Source of the DNA: Synechococcales cyanobacterium 340R_concoct_173_sub
GTDB taxonomy: Bacteria > Cyanobacteriota > Cyanobacteriia > Leptolyngbyales > Leptolyngbyaceae
Direction of reading: 5' to 3'
Assembly (NCBI GenBank): GCA_025354065.1
Contig: JANXNM010000434.1
Location: 1 to 10,173, forward strand
Length of the DNA: 10,173 bases
In this document: positions 1 to 6,330 of the stretch, piece after piece
Layout of the letters: every line of letters starts with the position of its first letter
How positions within the stretch are numbered: position 1 is the first letter of the stretch
Made by a program: the position numbers and the translations under genes
Notes under the pieces: model-generated
What the model was told of the DNA's origin: nothing
Database searches by the model: none
The model's input: the letters and a program-made list of their open reading frames with translations, nothing else

Positions 1-492
1 CGCCCAGCCTAAATTTGATTGCAAACAAAACACATCATGTTCATAGGCCCAATCTTCACGCAAATCATAAGCCAACATTGCAGGGCAAATTGTTCTCAAG
101 GGTTTAGGGCGCTGGGCTGCTGCATAGAGTTGGGTCATCCCTTGATAGGAAAAACCATACATTCCCACCAAACCATTACTATGCGGTAAATTCGCTGCCC
201 ACATCACCGCATCATAACCATCTTCAATCTCAGATTCAAATAGGGAAAAGACTCCTTCAGACGTGCCTCGTCCCCGCACATCTTGAATCACCACAATATA
301 GCCCTGCGCCGCATACCAACTGGGATGGGCATAGACAACTGTAGAGGCGATCGATCGTCCATACGGTTGACGCATCAACAATACCGGAAATGTTTGGCCT
401 GGTTCAATTAGCGTCGGCAAATATACATCTGCATCTAGACGGACTCCATCTCGGGTTTTCATTGAAACATAATTCATTAAATAAGTTTTCAT
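1..492 (-). CDS. CocE/NonD family (S15-type) serine hydrolase, N-terminal part
   Basis: This is the first 164 codons of an alpha/beta-hydrolase; the C-terminus lies beyond the left edge. The family hydrolyses esters or acyl-peptides, and the substrate here is unknown. Visible motifs fit the family: residues 12-24 (KTRDGVRLDADVY) form the usual N-terminal strand pair. RQPYG has Tyr44, the position of the oxyanion-hole tyrosine in cocaine esterase. QDVRGRGTSEG (70-80) is the conserved loop, and GFSYQG (113-118) places the nucleophile at Ser115. The Asp and His of the triad would be downstream and cannot be seen. The ATG at 492 is preceded by AGGAAAG about 10 nt upstream, which supports it; an in-frame ATG 5 codons later is possible. 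No signal peptide is visible, so a cytoplasmic location is likely. It is divergent from the sulfate-binding gene, and I see no functional link. Confidence 0.88.
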   Translation of the reverse strand, partial: MKTYLMNYVSMKTRDGVRLDADVYLPTLIEPGQTFPVLLMRQPYGRSIASTVVYAHPSWYAAQGYIVVIQDVRGRGTSEGVFSLFESEIEDGYDAVMWAANLPHSNGLVGMYGFSYQGMTQLYAAAQRPKPLRTICPAMLAYDLREDWAYEHDVFCLQSNLGWA

Positions 493-660
493 TTAGATAG
501 TACTTTCCTGATATTGGTCGCAAGATTAGCAGCATTTATCCCACGTATTCAATCATCCACTAAATCTGATGGGAATTGAAGCATAAGTGATGGATTTTAT
601 AGTTTGTATTTGAGGATGGATCTGTTGTGATAGACCAAACCTTGCAAGCAGGGGAGCAAT
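493..660. other. divergent intergenic region, left part
   Basis: This non-coding stretch lies between the start of the hydrolase gene (minus strand) and the element at 661-796. It ends in AGCAAT (655-660), the left copy of a direct repeat repeated at 797-802. It should hold the promoters for both directions. I see only a weak sigma-70-type candidate on the plus strand (listed separately), and no clear NtcA site or terminator. Confidence 0.5.
576..603 (+). promoter_or_regulatory. candidate sigma-70-type promoter for sbpA
   Basis: TTGAAG (576-581), a 16-bp spacer and TATAGT (598-603) give 4/6 and 5/6 matches to bacterial consensus boxes. A start near 610 would make a leader of about 190 nt that contains the whole inverted-repeat element at 661-796. 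Short AT-rich matches like this arise by chance, so the call is tentative. Confidence 0.3.
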
Positions 661-796
661 TATCTTCTATCAATCTACGGTAACTTGGTCGGGATTAAGA
701 TGATTTAGTAGACAAACTCCAAAAGGGTCTGCTAGGATAGCCACCAGCAACAAACAACGGTATCCCGATGGAATTACCGTAGATTAATAGGAGATA
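661..796. mobile_element. MITE-like element with 35-bp terminal inverted repeats and 6-bp target duplication
   Basis: Left arm 661-695 and the reverse complement of right arm 762-796 agree at 29 of 35 positions, counted by eye. The longest perfect block is AATCTACGGTAA (672-683) against TTACCGTAGATT (774-785). The element is flanked on both sides by AGCAAT (655-660 and 797-802), as expected of a target-site duplication. It is 136 bp long and has no coding capacity. The middle has a smaller near-palindrome (706-713 with 727-734). The right copy of AGCAAT includes the A and T of the sbpA ATG. The structure is directly visible, but calling it a transposable element is inference. I do not recognise a parent insertion sequence. 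The alternative is a large regulatory stem-loop with a chance direct repeat. Confidence 0.62.
789..793 (+). promoter_or_regulatory. Shine-Dalgarno of sbpA, inside the right terminal repeat
   Basis: AGGAG lies 7 nt before the ATG at 801, which is near-ideal spacing and fixes this start. It is part of the right arm of the inverted repeat, so in a transcript that includes the left arm it can pair with 664-668 (CTTCT, one G-U pair). Confidence 0.75.
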
Positions 797-800
797 AGCA

Positions 801-1898
801 ATGTATTTTATTCGTCAACTCAAGGCAAACCCTGTGAAATCTGTACTGTCCCGTCGGCAATTTGCCATGGTTCTATTGGGATTAGTCGTAAGTAGCGGAG
901 TGGTCGCTTGCGGTGGGGGAAGTACGGGTAATTCAGCCACTCAAGCAGGCAGTGGGAATCCGTCTGAGGTATCTTTGACCTTGGTGTCCTTCGCTGTCAC
1001 CAAAGCGGCATATGAGGGAATTCTGCCAAAATTTGCGGCAAAATGGGAAAAGGAAACAGGACAAAAAATCAAATTTAATCAAAGTTACGGTGGATCCGGT
1101 TCTCAAGCAAGGGCTGTTATTGATGGATTAGAGGCCGACGTGGTTCATCTAGCCTTGGGGTTAGATACTAATAAAATTCAGAAGGAAGGTCTGATTGATG
1201 CAGGGTGGGAGAAGAAATTTCCTAACGATAGTGTGGTCTCCAAATCTGTGGCGGCGATCGTGACCCGCGAAGGCAATCCTAAGGGCATTAAAGATTTCTC
1301 AGATTTGAGCAAGGATGGAGTGTCGTGGATCACAGCAGATCCCAAAACGTCTGGGATCGCGAGATGGAATTATTTAGCGCTTTGGAATGCGGCAGTAAAG
1401 TCTGGTGCTGATGATAAAAAAGCCCAAGAACTAATTACAAAAGCCTATAAAAATGTCCCGATTTTAACGAAAGATGCACGGGAAGCAACCGATGTCTTTT
1501 TTAAACAAGGCCAGGGGGATGCGCTGATTAACTATGAAAATGAGGTACTGTTTGCGCAACAAAAAGGTGAAAAGGGGACAATGACTATTCCTGGAGTCAA
1601 TATCTCGATCGACAATCCCGTTGCCATTGTCGATAAGGTGGTAAATAAAAAGGGAACTCGAAAAGTAGCAGAGGCCTTTGTCCAATATCTGTTTTCACCA
1701 GAAGCCCAAGCCGAGTTTGCTAAAGTAGGATTCCGCCCTGTGGATCCCACGATCGCAAGCGCACCCGAAAACATCTCAAAATTCCCTAAAATTCAAACCT
1801 TAGCAACCGTGAAGGATTTTCAGGGTTGGAGCGCTGTCCAAAGCAAATTTTTTGCAGATGGGGCAATCTTTGATCAAATTCAGGCTCAGAAAAAGTAA
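801..1898 (+). CDS. sbpA: sulfate ABC transporter substrate-binding lipoprotein SbpA
   Basis: A 365-residue periplasmic sulfate-binding protein that delivers sulfate (possibly thiosulfate) to the CysTWA permease. The N-terminus combines a twin-arginine-like motif (SRRQFA, 17-22), a hydrophobic stretch and a lipobox ending at Cys37 (GVVAC). This suggests export followed by lipid anchoring. The mature part shows the family blocks: SYGGSGSQ (96-102), DVVHLALGLD (113-122), KTSGIARWNYLALW (182-195) and GQGDALINYENE (237-248). These match the anion-binding segments of the Sbp/CysP family. Length is normal, with no frameshift. The start is set by AGGAG at 789-793. The gene is followed after 5 nt by the NIL-domain gene, so the two are probably cotranscribed. 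Unusually, the permease genes cysT, cysW and cysA do not follow; the downstream neighbour is convergent urtE. Sulfur-starvation control is expected, but I see no recognisable operator. Confidence 0.93.
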   Translation: MYFIRQLKANPVKSVLSRRQFAMVLLGLVVSSGVVACGGGSTGNSATQAGSGNPSEVSLTLVSFAVTKAAYEGILPKFAAKWEKETGQKIKFNQSYGGSGSQARAVIDGLEADVVHLALGLDTNKIQKEGLIDAGWEKKFPNDSVVSKSVAAIVTREGNPKGIKDFSDLSKDGVSWITADPKTSGIARWNYLALWNAAVKSGADDKKAQELITKAYKNVPILTKDAREATDVFFKQGQGDALINYENEVLFAQQKGEKGTMTIPGVNISIDNPVAIVDKVVNKKGTRKVAEAFVQYLFSPEAQAEFAKVGFRPVDPTIASAPENISKFPKIQTLATVKDFQGWSAVQSKFFADGAIFDQIQAQKK

Positions 1899-1903
1899 GT
1901 ATC

Positions 1904-2134
1904 ATGCAAAAAACAATTCGTATTCAAGTTCCCCAATCTCTCCATCAAGTCCCCGTTATATCAACGCTGACTACCGAATACAAGCTTATTGTTAATATTC
2001 GAGGTGCAATCTTGGACCAGAAGGCGATCGGAGGAGGATGGTTTGACTTGCTTTTGGATGGAGAAGATTTAAATCTTAAACAGTCCGTCCTATATCTCAA
2101 AGATATAGGAGTGGAAATTTGGAATGAGCATTAG
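1904..2134 (+). CDS. small NIL-domain protein
   Basis: A 76-residue cytoplasmic protein whose residues from about 20 to 74 resemble the NIL domain. That fold is best known as the ligand-sensing C-terminal domain of methionine ABC transporter ATPases. The pattern is a beta strand with IVNIRGAI, then GGGWFDLLLDG, then a helix (LNLKQSVLYLKDIG) and a final strand VEIW. It starts 5 nt after the sbpA stop with no strong Shine-Dalgarno, so translational coupling is likely. From memory, cyanobacteria such as Synechocystis encode a similar small protein beside sbpA, before the permease genes. A role in sensing a sulfur compound or tuning the transporter is plausible inference only. There are no cysteines, signal peptide or membrane segments. 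Confidence 0.8.
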   Translation: MQKTIRIQVPQSLHQVPVISTLTTEYKLIVNIRGAILDQKAIGGGWFDLLLDGEDLNLKQSVLYLKDIGVEIWNEH

Positions 2135-2264
2135 TTCAACGATTGAAAATTTTTCGTCCTTAAGTTATCGACGATCGTAGTCATTGAGTTCAGAAAATTT
2201 AGCCCGTCCGATCGGAGAATCTTTTTTACTAGAAAAAGCTACTTTTCGAGACTTTGAAACAGAC
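2135..2264. other. convergent intergenic region, no strong terminator
   Basis: 130 bp separate the NIL-domain gene (plus) from urtE (minus). The only hairpin candidates are AT-rich: CTTTTT (2221-2226) with AAAAAG (2234-2239), and the overlapping GAAAA...CTTTTC (2232-2247). A TCCGATCGGA palindrome at 2207-2216 sits just before a T-run. None is a convincing GC-rich intrinsic terminator, so transcripts may overlap here. A short open frame from 2184 on the plus strand runs into urtE antisense and is not treated as a gene. Confidence 0.4.
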
Positions 2265-3017
2265 TTAAACCGCAAGGAATCGCTGGACGACATCTTGGCT
2301 CAGTTCACTCGTGGGTCCGGCAGCAACAATACCACCTTTTTGCATAGCGTAGTACCAGTCGGCTTTACGAACAAAATGCAAATGCTGCTCCACTAGCAGA
2401 ACCGAAATTCCCATAGCTTCTATAACGCGGCGGACTGCATTTTCAATGTCTAAAATAATGGACGGTTGAATGCCTTCTGTGGGTTCATCTAAAACCAACA
2501 GTTTCGGTTGACCCATGAGGGCGCGGGCGATCGCAAGTTGCTGTTGCTGTCCGCCGCTTAAATCTCCGCCCATACGAGCTAACATTTTTTTCAAGACGGG
2601 AAACAAATCATAGATTTCGTCGGGAACTTTTTGATTTTTGGGTGCACGATCTCCCAATGCTTCCAATCCCAATAACAAATTATCTTGAACTGTGAGTTTG
2701 GGAATGATTTCGCGACCTTGGGGGACATAGCCGATGCCAAGACGGGCGCGTTTGTCGGGGGTCAGTTTACCAATGGTTCGCCCTTCAAATTCAATGCTCC
2801 CAGTACGGGCTGGAAGTAAGCCCATGACGGTTTTGAGTAATGTTGTTTTACCCACACCATTCCGACCAATCAGGCAGACCATTTGACCGGGATGAATGGT
2901 TAAGTCAACGTTACGGAGAATATGACTTTCCCCATAGTAGACATTGAGATTCGATAGATTGAGAGTTGCCTCGCGATCGCCGCTAACAACAGGATTAAGA
3001 ATGGTTTGGGGTTGCAT
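2265..3017 (-). CDS. urtE: urea ABC transporter ATP-binding protein UrtE
   Basis: A 250-residue ATPase, one of the two nucleotide-binding subunits of the Urt high-affinity urea importer. It acts on the cytoplasmic face of the plasma membrane. All ABC motifs are intact: Walker A GRNGVGKT (51-58), Q-loop Gln100 (GYVPQGR), signature LSGGQQQQ (153-160), Walker B LLVLDE (173-178) and the switch histidine His212 (VEQHLHF). NVYYGESHILRNVDL near residues 25-39 is typical of the LivF/UrtE subgroup. The N-terminus has about 20 residues before the first conserved strand, slightly long, and the ATG at 3017 has no clear Shine-Dalgarno, so the true start is not certain. It is the last gene of the urt operon, 40 nt after urtD. 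Confidence 0.95.
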   Translation of the reverse strand: MQPQTILNPVVSGDREATLNLSNLNVYYGESHILRNVDLTIHPGQMVCLIGRNGVGKTTLLKTVMGLLPARTGSIEFEGRTIGKLTPDKRARLGIGYVPQGREIIPKLTVQDNLLLGLEALGDRAPKNQKVPDEIYDLFPVLKKMLARMGGDLSGGQQQQLAIARALMGQPKLLVLDEPTEGIQPSIILDIENAVRRVIEAMGISVLLVEQHLHFVRKADWYYAMQKGGIVAAGPTSELSQDVVQRFLAV

Positions 3018-3041
3018 AGAATTAAATCACAGAATTACAAA

Positions 3042-3071
3042 ATTAATCTTCTTGGTATTAATCTTCTTGGT
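3042..3071. repeat. perfect 15-bp tandem duplication at the end of urtD
   Basis: ATTAATCTTCTTGGT occurs at 3042-3056 and again at 3057-3071. The second copy contains the urtD C-terminal codons and stop. The first lies just after the stop, in the urtD-urtE spacer. On the minus strand the gene end and its TAA have therefore been duplicated into the spacer, most simply by replication slippage. Confidence 0.9.
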
Positions 3072-3804
3072 GTCCGAGGTAAACTTCGATCACACGAGGA
3101 TCGGATTGAACTTGATCCATAGTGCCTTCGCAGAGGACTGAGCCTTCATGTAGAACGGTGACTTTCTGGGCGATTTGTCTAACAAATTCCATGTCATGTT
3201 CAATGACGAGAATAGAATGTTTTTTGGCTAGTTCAATCAGAAGATTGCCGACTTTTTCAGTTTCTTCATCCGTCAGTCCAGCAACGGGTTCATCAACTAA
3301 CAGTAAATCCGGGGACTGGGCCACGAGCATTCCAATTTCCAAGCGTTGCTTTTCACCGTGGGCCAACAAGGACGCAGGGCTATTGGCTTTCCCCAAGAGT
3401 CCGACGATTTCTAGCAATTGAGCAATGTCGTCTTTTTCACCTCCATTTGATTTTGGAAACAATGTTTTGAGTAATGACTTTTGTTGATTGTAGGCGAGGC
3501 CCATGTTTTCGCGGACGGAGAGATTGAGATAGACTCGGGGCGTTTGGAATTTGCGTCCGATGCCCATTTTTGCGATCGTATATTCTTTGAATTTGGCAAG
3601 ATTTTGGCCTTTGAAATGAACCGTGCCTTGGGTGGGTTTGGTTTTGCCTGTGATAGTGTCGAGAAACGTGGTTTTGCCCGCGCCATTGGGTCCGATGATG
3701 ACACGTAATTCACCGGGATCCATACTAAATGTAAGATTATTTAGGGCTTTAAATCCATCAAAACTAACGGTCAGATTTTCGATCGCTAACAACTTGTCGC
3801 TCAT
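3058..3804 (-). CDS. urtD: urea ABC transporter ATP-binding protein UrtD
   Basis: A 248-residue ATPase that pairs with UrtE to energise urea import. Motifs: Walker A GPNGAGKT (38-45), Q-loop Gln87 (GRKFQTPR), signature LAHGEKQ (147-153), Walker B LLLVDE (167-172) and His203 (IEHDMEF). The signature is not LSGGQ; a serine/alanine-His-Gly version is usual for UrtD and helps separate it from UrtE. The insertion between Q-loop and signature (LLKTLFPKSNGGEKDD) is normal for the LivG-type group. The ATG at 3804 lies 41 nt inside urtC and has only a weak upstream purine stretch, so translation is probably coupled to urtC. The C-terminal codons are part of the 15-bp tandem duplication. Confidence 0.95.
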   Translation of the reverse strand: MSDKLLAIENLTVSFDGFKALNNLTFSMDPGELRVIIGPNGAGKTTFLDTITGKTKPTQGTVHFKGQNLAKFKEYTIAKMGIGRKFQTPRVYLNLSVRENMGLAYNQQKSLLKTLFPKSNGGEKDDIAQLLEIVGLLGKANSPASLLAHGEKQRLEIGMLVAQSPDLLLVDEPVAGLTDEETEKVGNLLIELAKKHSILVIEHDMEFVRQIAQKVTVLHEGSVLCEGTMDQVQSDPRVIEVYLGHQED

Positions 3805-4945
3805 AATCTAAGTCCGGGTTATTTTCTAAGCTTGGATAGGTTGAAACTTTGGTTTTACCCGTGAGTTGACGCAGGAGTTCAGGAACATTAGTTGTGAACC
3901 AGCCAACAAATCCATCGGGTAATACCGTAACGACGGCCAGAAACAAAGCACCCTGGAAAAACAGCCAAAAGGCTGGATATTGCTCAGACAGCAAACTGCG
4001 AGCGAAGTTGACCACTAATGTTCCAAATACTGCACCCACCAATGTGCCTCTTCCGCCTACTGCCACCCAAATGACCATTTCAATGGAGAATGCAATATCC
4101 ATCGCCTTGGGGGTGATAATGCCAGATTGCACGGTGTACAAGGCTCCAGCGATTCCAGCAAGGCCCGCTGAGACAGCAAAAACCAGGACTTTGAAAACAG
4201 TCGGGTCGTAGCCTGTAAACCTGACGCGGGGTTCATCATCGCGAATGGCAATTAACAGTTGACCAAATCTGCCACTCGTCAACCACCGACAAAACCCGTA
4301 AGCTAAAGCAAGAAGGACGATCGTAAGGTAATAAAAATTTGCTTGCATCGTCGGCGAACTCATTACCTGACCAAACAAATAGGTCGTGTCGGTTTTGAGT
4401 CCATTGGTTCCATTGATTAGCTTTTGTTGGCCATTAAAGAAGTTGAAAAATACAATCAGTGCTGCCTGAGTCAAAATGGAAAAATAGACACCTCGAATTC
4501 GATTACGAAATACAAGATAACCTAGTATTGCAGCCACGATCGTAGGCAATAGTACAATAGCGATCGTGGTAAAAAGCAAAGATTCAAAGGGTTTCCAAAG
4601 CCAAGGCAAATCGGTCACACCATACAACACCAAGAAATCCGGCAATTGTAATCCAGTGGCACCGGGCGGCGGTTGCAATTGTAAAAACATACCAAATGCA
4701 TAGCCCCCTAAGGCAAAAAACAATCCATGCCCCAAACTCAAAATTCCCGTATACCCCCAAATCAAGTCAATTCCCAAAGCTGCGATCGCCAAGGCCATAA
4801 ATCGCCCCAACAATCCCACCCGAAAACTTTGCCCCACTGCATTCAACAAACCAGGAACAACAGTCATCATTAAAATCGCGATCGCAACCACTATCAATAT
4901 TTCTATTAACAGTCGCGATCGGTTCCGTCTAGGTGTTGTATTCAC
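3764..4945 (-). CDS. urtC: urea ABC transporter permease UrtC
   Basis: A polytopic inner-membrane permease (BPD_transp_2, LivM-like) that forms the urea channel with UrtB. Several hydrophobic helices are evident, beginning with LLIEILIVVAIAILMMTVV. LALAIAALGIDLIWGYTGILSLGHGLFFALGGYAFG is the highly characteristic UrtC/LivM segment, and GRFGQLLIAIRDDEPRVRFTGYDP is the cytoplasmic coupling loop. Start choice: the open frame reaches a TTG at 4963, but the GTG at 4945 has GGAG 12 nt upstream. It also overlaps, as GTGA, the stop of a 12-codon frame that has its own Shine-Dalgarno, so I use 4945 (393 residues). The TTG would add six residues. The last 41 nt overlap urtD. A polar tail (about 30 residues after TGKTKVSTYP) is probably cytoplasmic. 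Confidence 0.94.
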   Translation of the reverse strand: MNTTPRRNRSRLLIEILIVVAIAILMMTVVPGLLNAVGQSFRVGLLGRFMALAIAALGIDLIWGYTGILSLGHGLFFALGGYAFGMFLQLQPPPGATGLQLPDFLVLYGVTDLPWLWKPFESLLFTTIAIVLLPTIVAAILGYLVFRNRIRGVYFSILTQAALIVFFNFFNGQQKLINGTNGLKTDTTYLFGQVMSSPTMQANFYYLTIVLLALAYGFCRWLTSGRFGQLLIAIRDDEPRVRFTGYDPTVFKVLVFAVSAGLAGIAGALYTVQSGIITPKAMDIAFSIEMVIWVAVGGRGTLVGAVFGTLVVNFARSLLSEQYPAFWLFFQGALFLAVVTVLPDGFVGWFTTNVPELLRQLTGKTKVSTYPSLENNPDLDYERQVVSDRKSDR

Positions 4946-4980
4946 AAGTAGTTCATGCTCCAAAATTCTGAATTCACCAT
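4942..4980 (-). CDS. 12-codon upstream frame ahead of urtC (tentative)
   Basis: On the minus strand, ATG at 4980 opens a frame encoding MVNSEFWSMNYL and ends at TGA 4944-4942. AGGGA lies 7 nt upstream, overlapping the end of urtB. The stop overlaps the urtC GTG as GTGA. It could couple urtC translation to urtB, or be the remnant of an older urtC start displaced by a small indel. No homology is claimed. Confidence 0.3.
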   Translation of the reverse strand: MVNSEFWSMNYL

Positions 4981-4990
4981 TCTCAAATCC

Positions 4991-6142
4991 CTAAGCATCT
5001 ACAGTCCGACCTTTCTGCGGGAATAACCCCCCCGGTTTGAACTGAAGGAATACGACAATCAGTGCAAAGACCACAACTTTCGCCATAGTTTGCGCACCGA
5101 GATCAATGCCGATCGCCTTCGACAAGTCCTGAATAAAGGGAATTTGTCCCGCGAACGTGCCGTAAAGATAACTGGACATCCCGATCACCAGCGCCGCCAC
5201 AATGCTTCCAACCAGATTTCCAACTCCGCCCACCACGACAACCATGAAGGTATCAATGATGTAGTTCTGTCCTGTGTTTGGCCCCACTGATCCAAGTAAA
5301 CTCACCGCACAGCCTGCAATACCTGCTAAGCCAGAACCCACAGCAAAGGTCAATGCATCTACTCGATCGGTAGGAATTCCCAAACAAGAACTCATACTTC
5401 GATTTTGCGTCACGGCCCGAATTCTTAAGCCCCACTGAGTACGATTGAGGAAGAAATAGACAGCCGCGAGACAAACAATAGTTAATAAAATAATAAAAAT
5501 TCGCACATAGGAGAATTGCACATCTACAAACCCAAGTTTTAATCCACCCCGCAACCATTGAGGAGCCGTAACATCTTGGTTTTGTGCGCCGAACCAGGGT
5601 TTGGTCATTAGCAAACCGTACATATTCCCTAATGCATTGCTTATTTGAAGGGCGATCGTTCCTGCAACCAAACCAATACCAGCCGTACTCACATCACGAA
5701 ACTTCGCGGGAATGCGTTTGATTCCGATCGTGCCACCCATGAAAAGAGCAATGGCGATCGCAATGCCAATAATGAACTGCCAACTCACACTGCGCACAAA
5801 CTGCTGCAACATCAAACTCACTCCCCAAGTGGCGAGAAGAGTTTCTAGGGGTCTACCGTAAAGATATCGAATGACGGTGCGTTCGAGTAATAGTCCAAAT
5901 AATGCGGTGACTATGAAAGCAGCAATTAGTGCAAATAAAATATAACTATCAAACAAGGGCGTTCCTTTAAGAGTGCCTTGCACTAAAACCGTCGTATAAG
6001 CACCCAACATCATGAGTTCGCCATGGGCCATATTAATTACACCCATGAGTCCAAAGACGATCGCCAACCCTAATGCAGACAGCAAAAGTACAGAGCCAAT
6101 ACTCACACCACTAAACAAACCATCAACTAATGCAGACCACAC
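4991..6142 (-). CDS. urtB: urea ABC transporter permease UrtB
   Basis: A 383-residue polytopic membrane protein (BPD_transp_2, LivH-like), the partner of UrtC. The first helix SGVSIGSVLLLSALGLAIVFGLMGVINMAHGELMMLGAYT is diagnostic of UrtB. The coupling loop reads GLRIRAVTQNRSMSSCLGIPTDRVDALTFAVGSGLAGIAG, and the C-terminal helix ends LQFKPGGLFPQKGR. Length agrees with cyanobacterial UrtB, including the extra central segment (about residues 120-190) that many bacterial LivH proteins lack. The start is GTG at 6142, supported by GGAG at 6154-6151, 8 nt upstream. It lies 188 nt after urtA, a wide gap for an operon and one filled by an inverted-repeat element. urtC follows closely. Confidence 0.95.
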   Translation of the reverse strand: MWSALVDGLFSGVSIGSVLLLSALGLAIVFGLMGVINMAHGELMMLGAYTTVLVQGTLKGTPLFDSYILFALIAAFIVTALFGLLLERTVIRYLYGRPLETLLATWGVSLMLQQFVRSVSWQFIIGIAIAIALFMGGTIGIKRIPAKFRDVSTAGIGLVAGTIALQISNALGNMYGLLMTKPWFGAQNQDVTAPQWLRGGLKLGFVDVQFSYVRIFIILLTIVCLAAVYFFLNRTQWGLRIRAVTQNRSMSSCLGIPTDRVDALTFAVGSGLAGIAGCAVSLLGSVGPNTGQNYIIDTFMVVVVGGVGNLVGSIVAALVIGMSSYLYGTFAGQIPFIQDLSKAIGIDLGAQTMAKVVVFALIVVFLQFKPGGLFPQKGRTVDA

Positions 6143-6198
6143 AGCAAGGTTCTCCGGGAATAATTAAAATACAGCATTAAATCGTGGTTAACATAGAT

Positions 6199-6315
6199 TC
6201 GACCCCCCTGAATCCCCCTTGGTAAGGAGGACTATGAGAATAAGGGAGATGTTTAGAATTATCTTCCGAAATCACTCCAAATCATGCCCCCCTTACCAAG
6301 AGGGTTAGGGGATCG
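6199..6315. repeat. GC-rich inverted-repeat element between urtA and urtB
   Basis: Left arm 6199-6232 and right arm 6286-6315 are imperfect inverted copies. The core CTTGGTAAGG (6218-6227) matches CCTTACCAAG (6291-6300) exactly, and runs of C flank it. The interior has a smaller inverted pair (6244-6250 GGGAGAT with 6261-6267 ATCTTCC, allowing one G-U pair). Intergenic repeats of the type CCCCCTT...AAGGGGG are widespread in cyanobacterial genomes, and this looks like one of them. In the urt transcript it would form a strong stem-loop just after the urtA stop. It could be an attenuator or RNA-processing barrier. No long T-run follows, so it is not a standard intrinsic terminator. Confidence 0.75.
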
Positions 6316-6330
6316 AGACTGCGTTACAAG

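Noticed and set aside
2207..2226. TCCGATCGGA palindrome followed by a T-run as an intrinsic terminator
   Set aside because: The real stem is only about 3 bp once a loop is allowed, and the GATC core looks like a variant of the common HIP1-type repeat.
2184..2396. Plus-strand open frame of 70 codons starting with TTG
   Set aside because: More than half of it is antisense to the conserved C-terminus of urtE, the start is TTG without a good ribosome site, and the sequence resembles no family I know.
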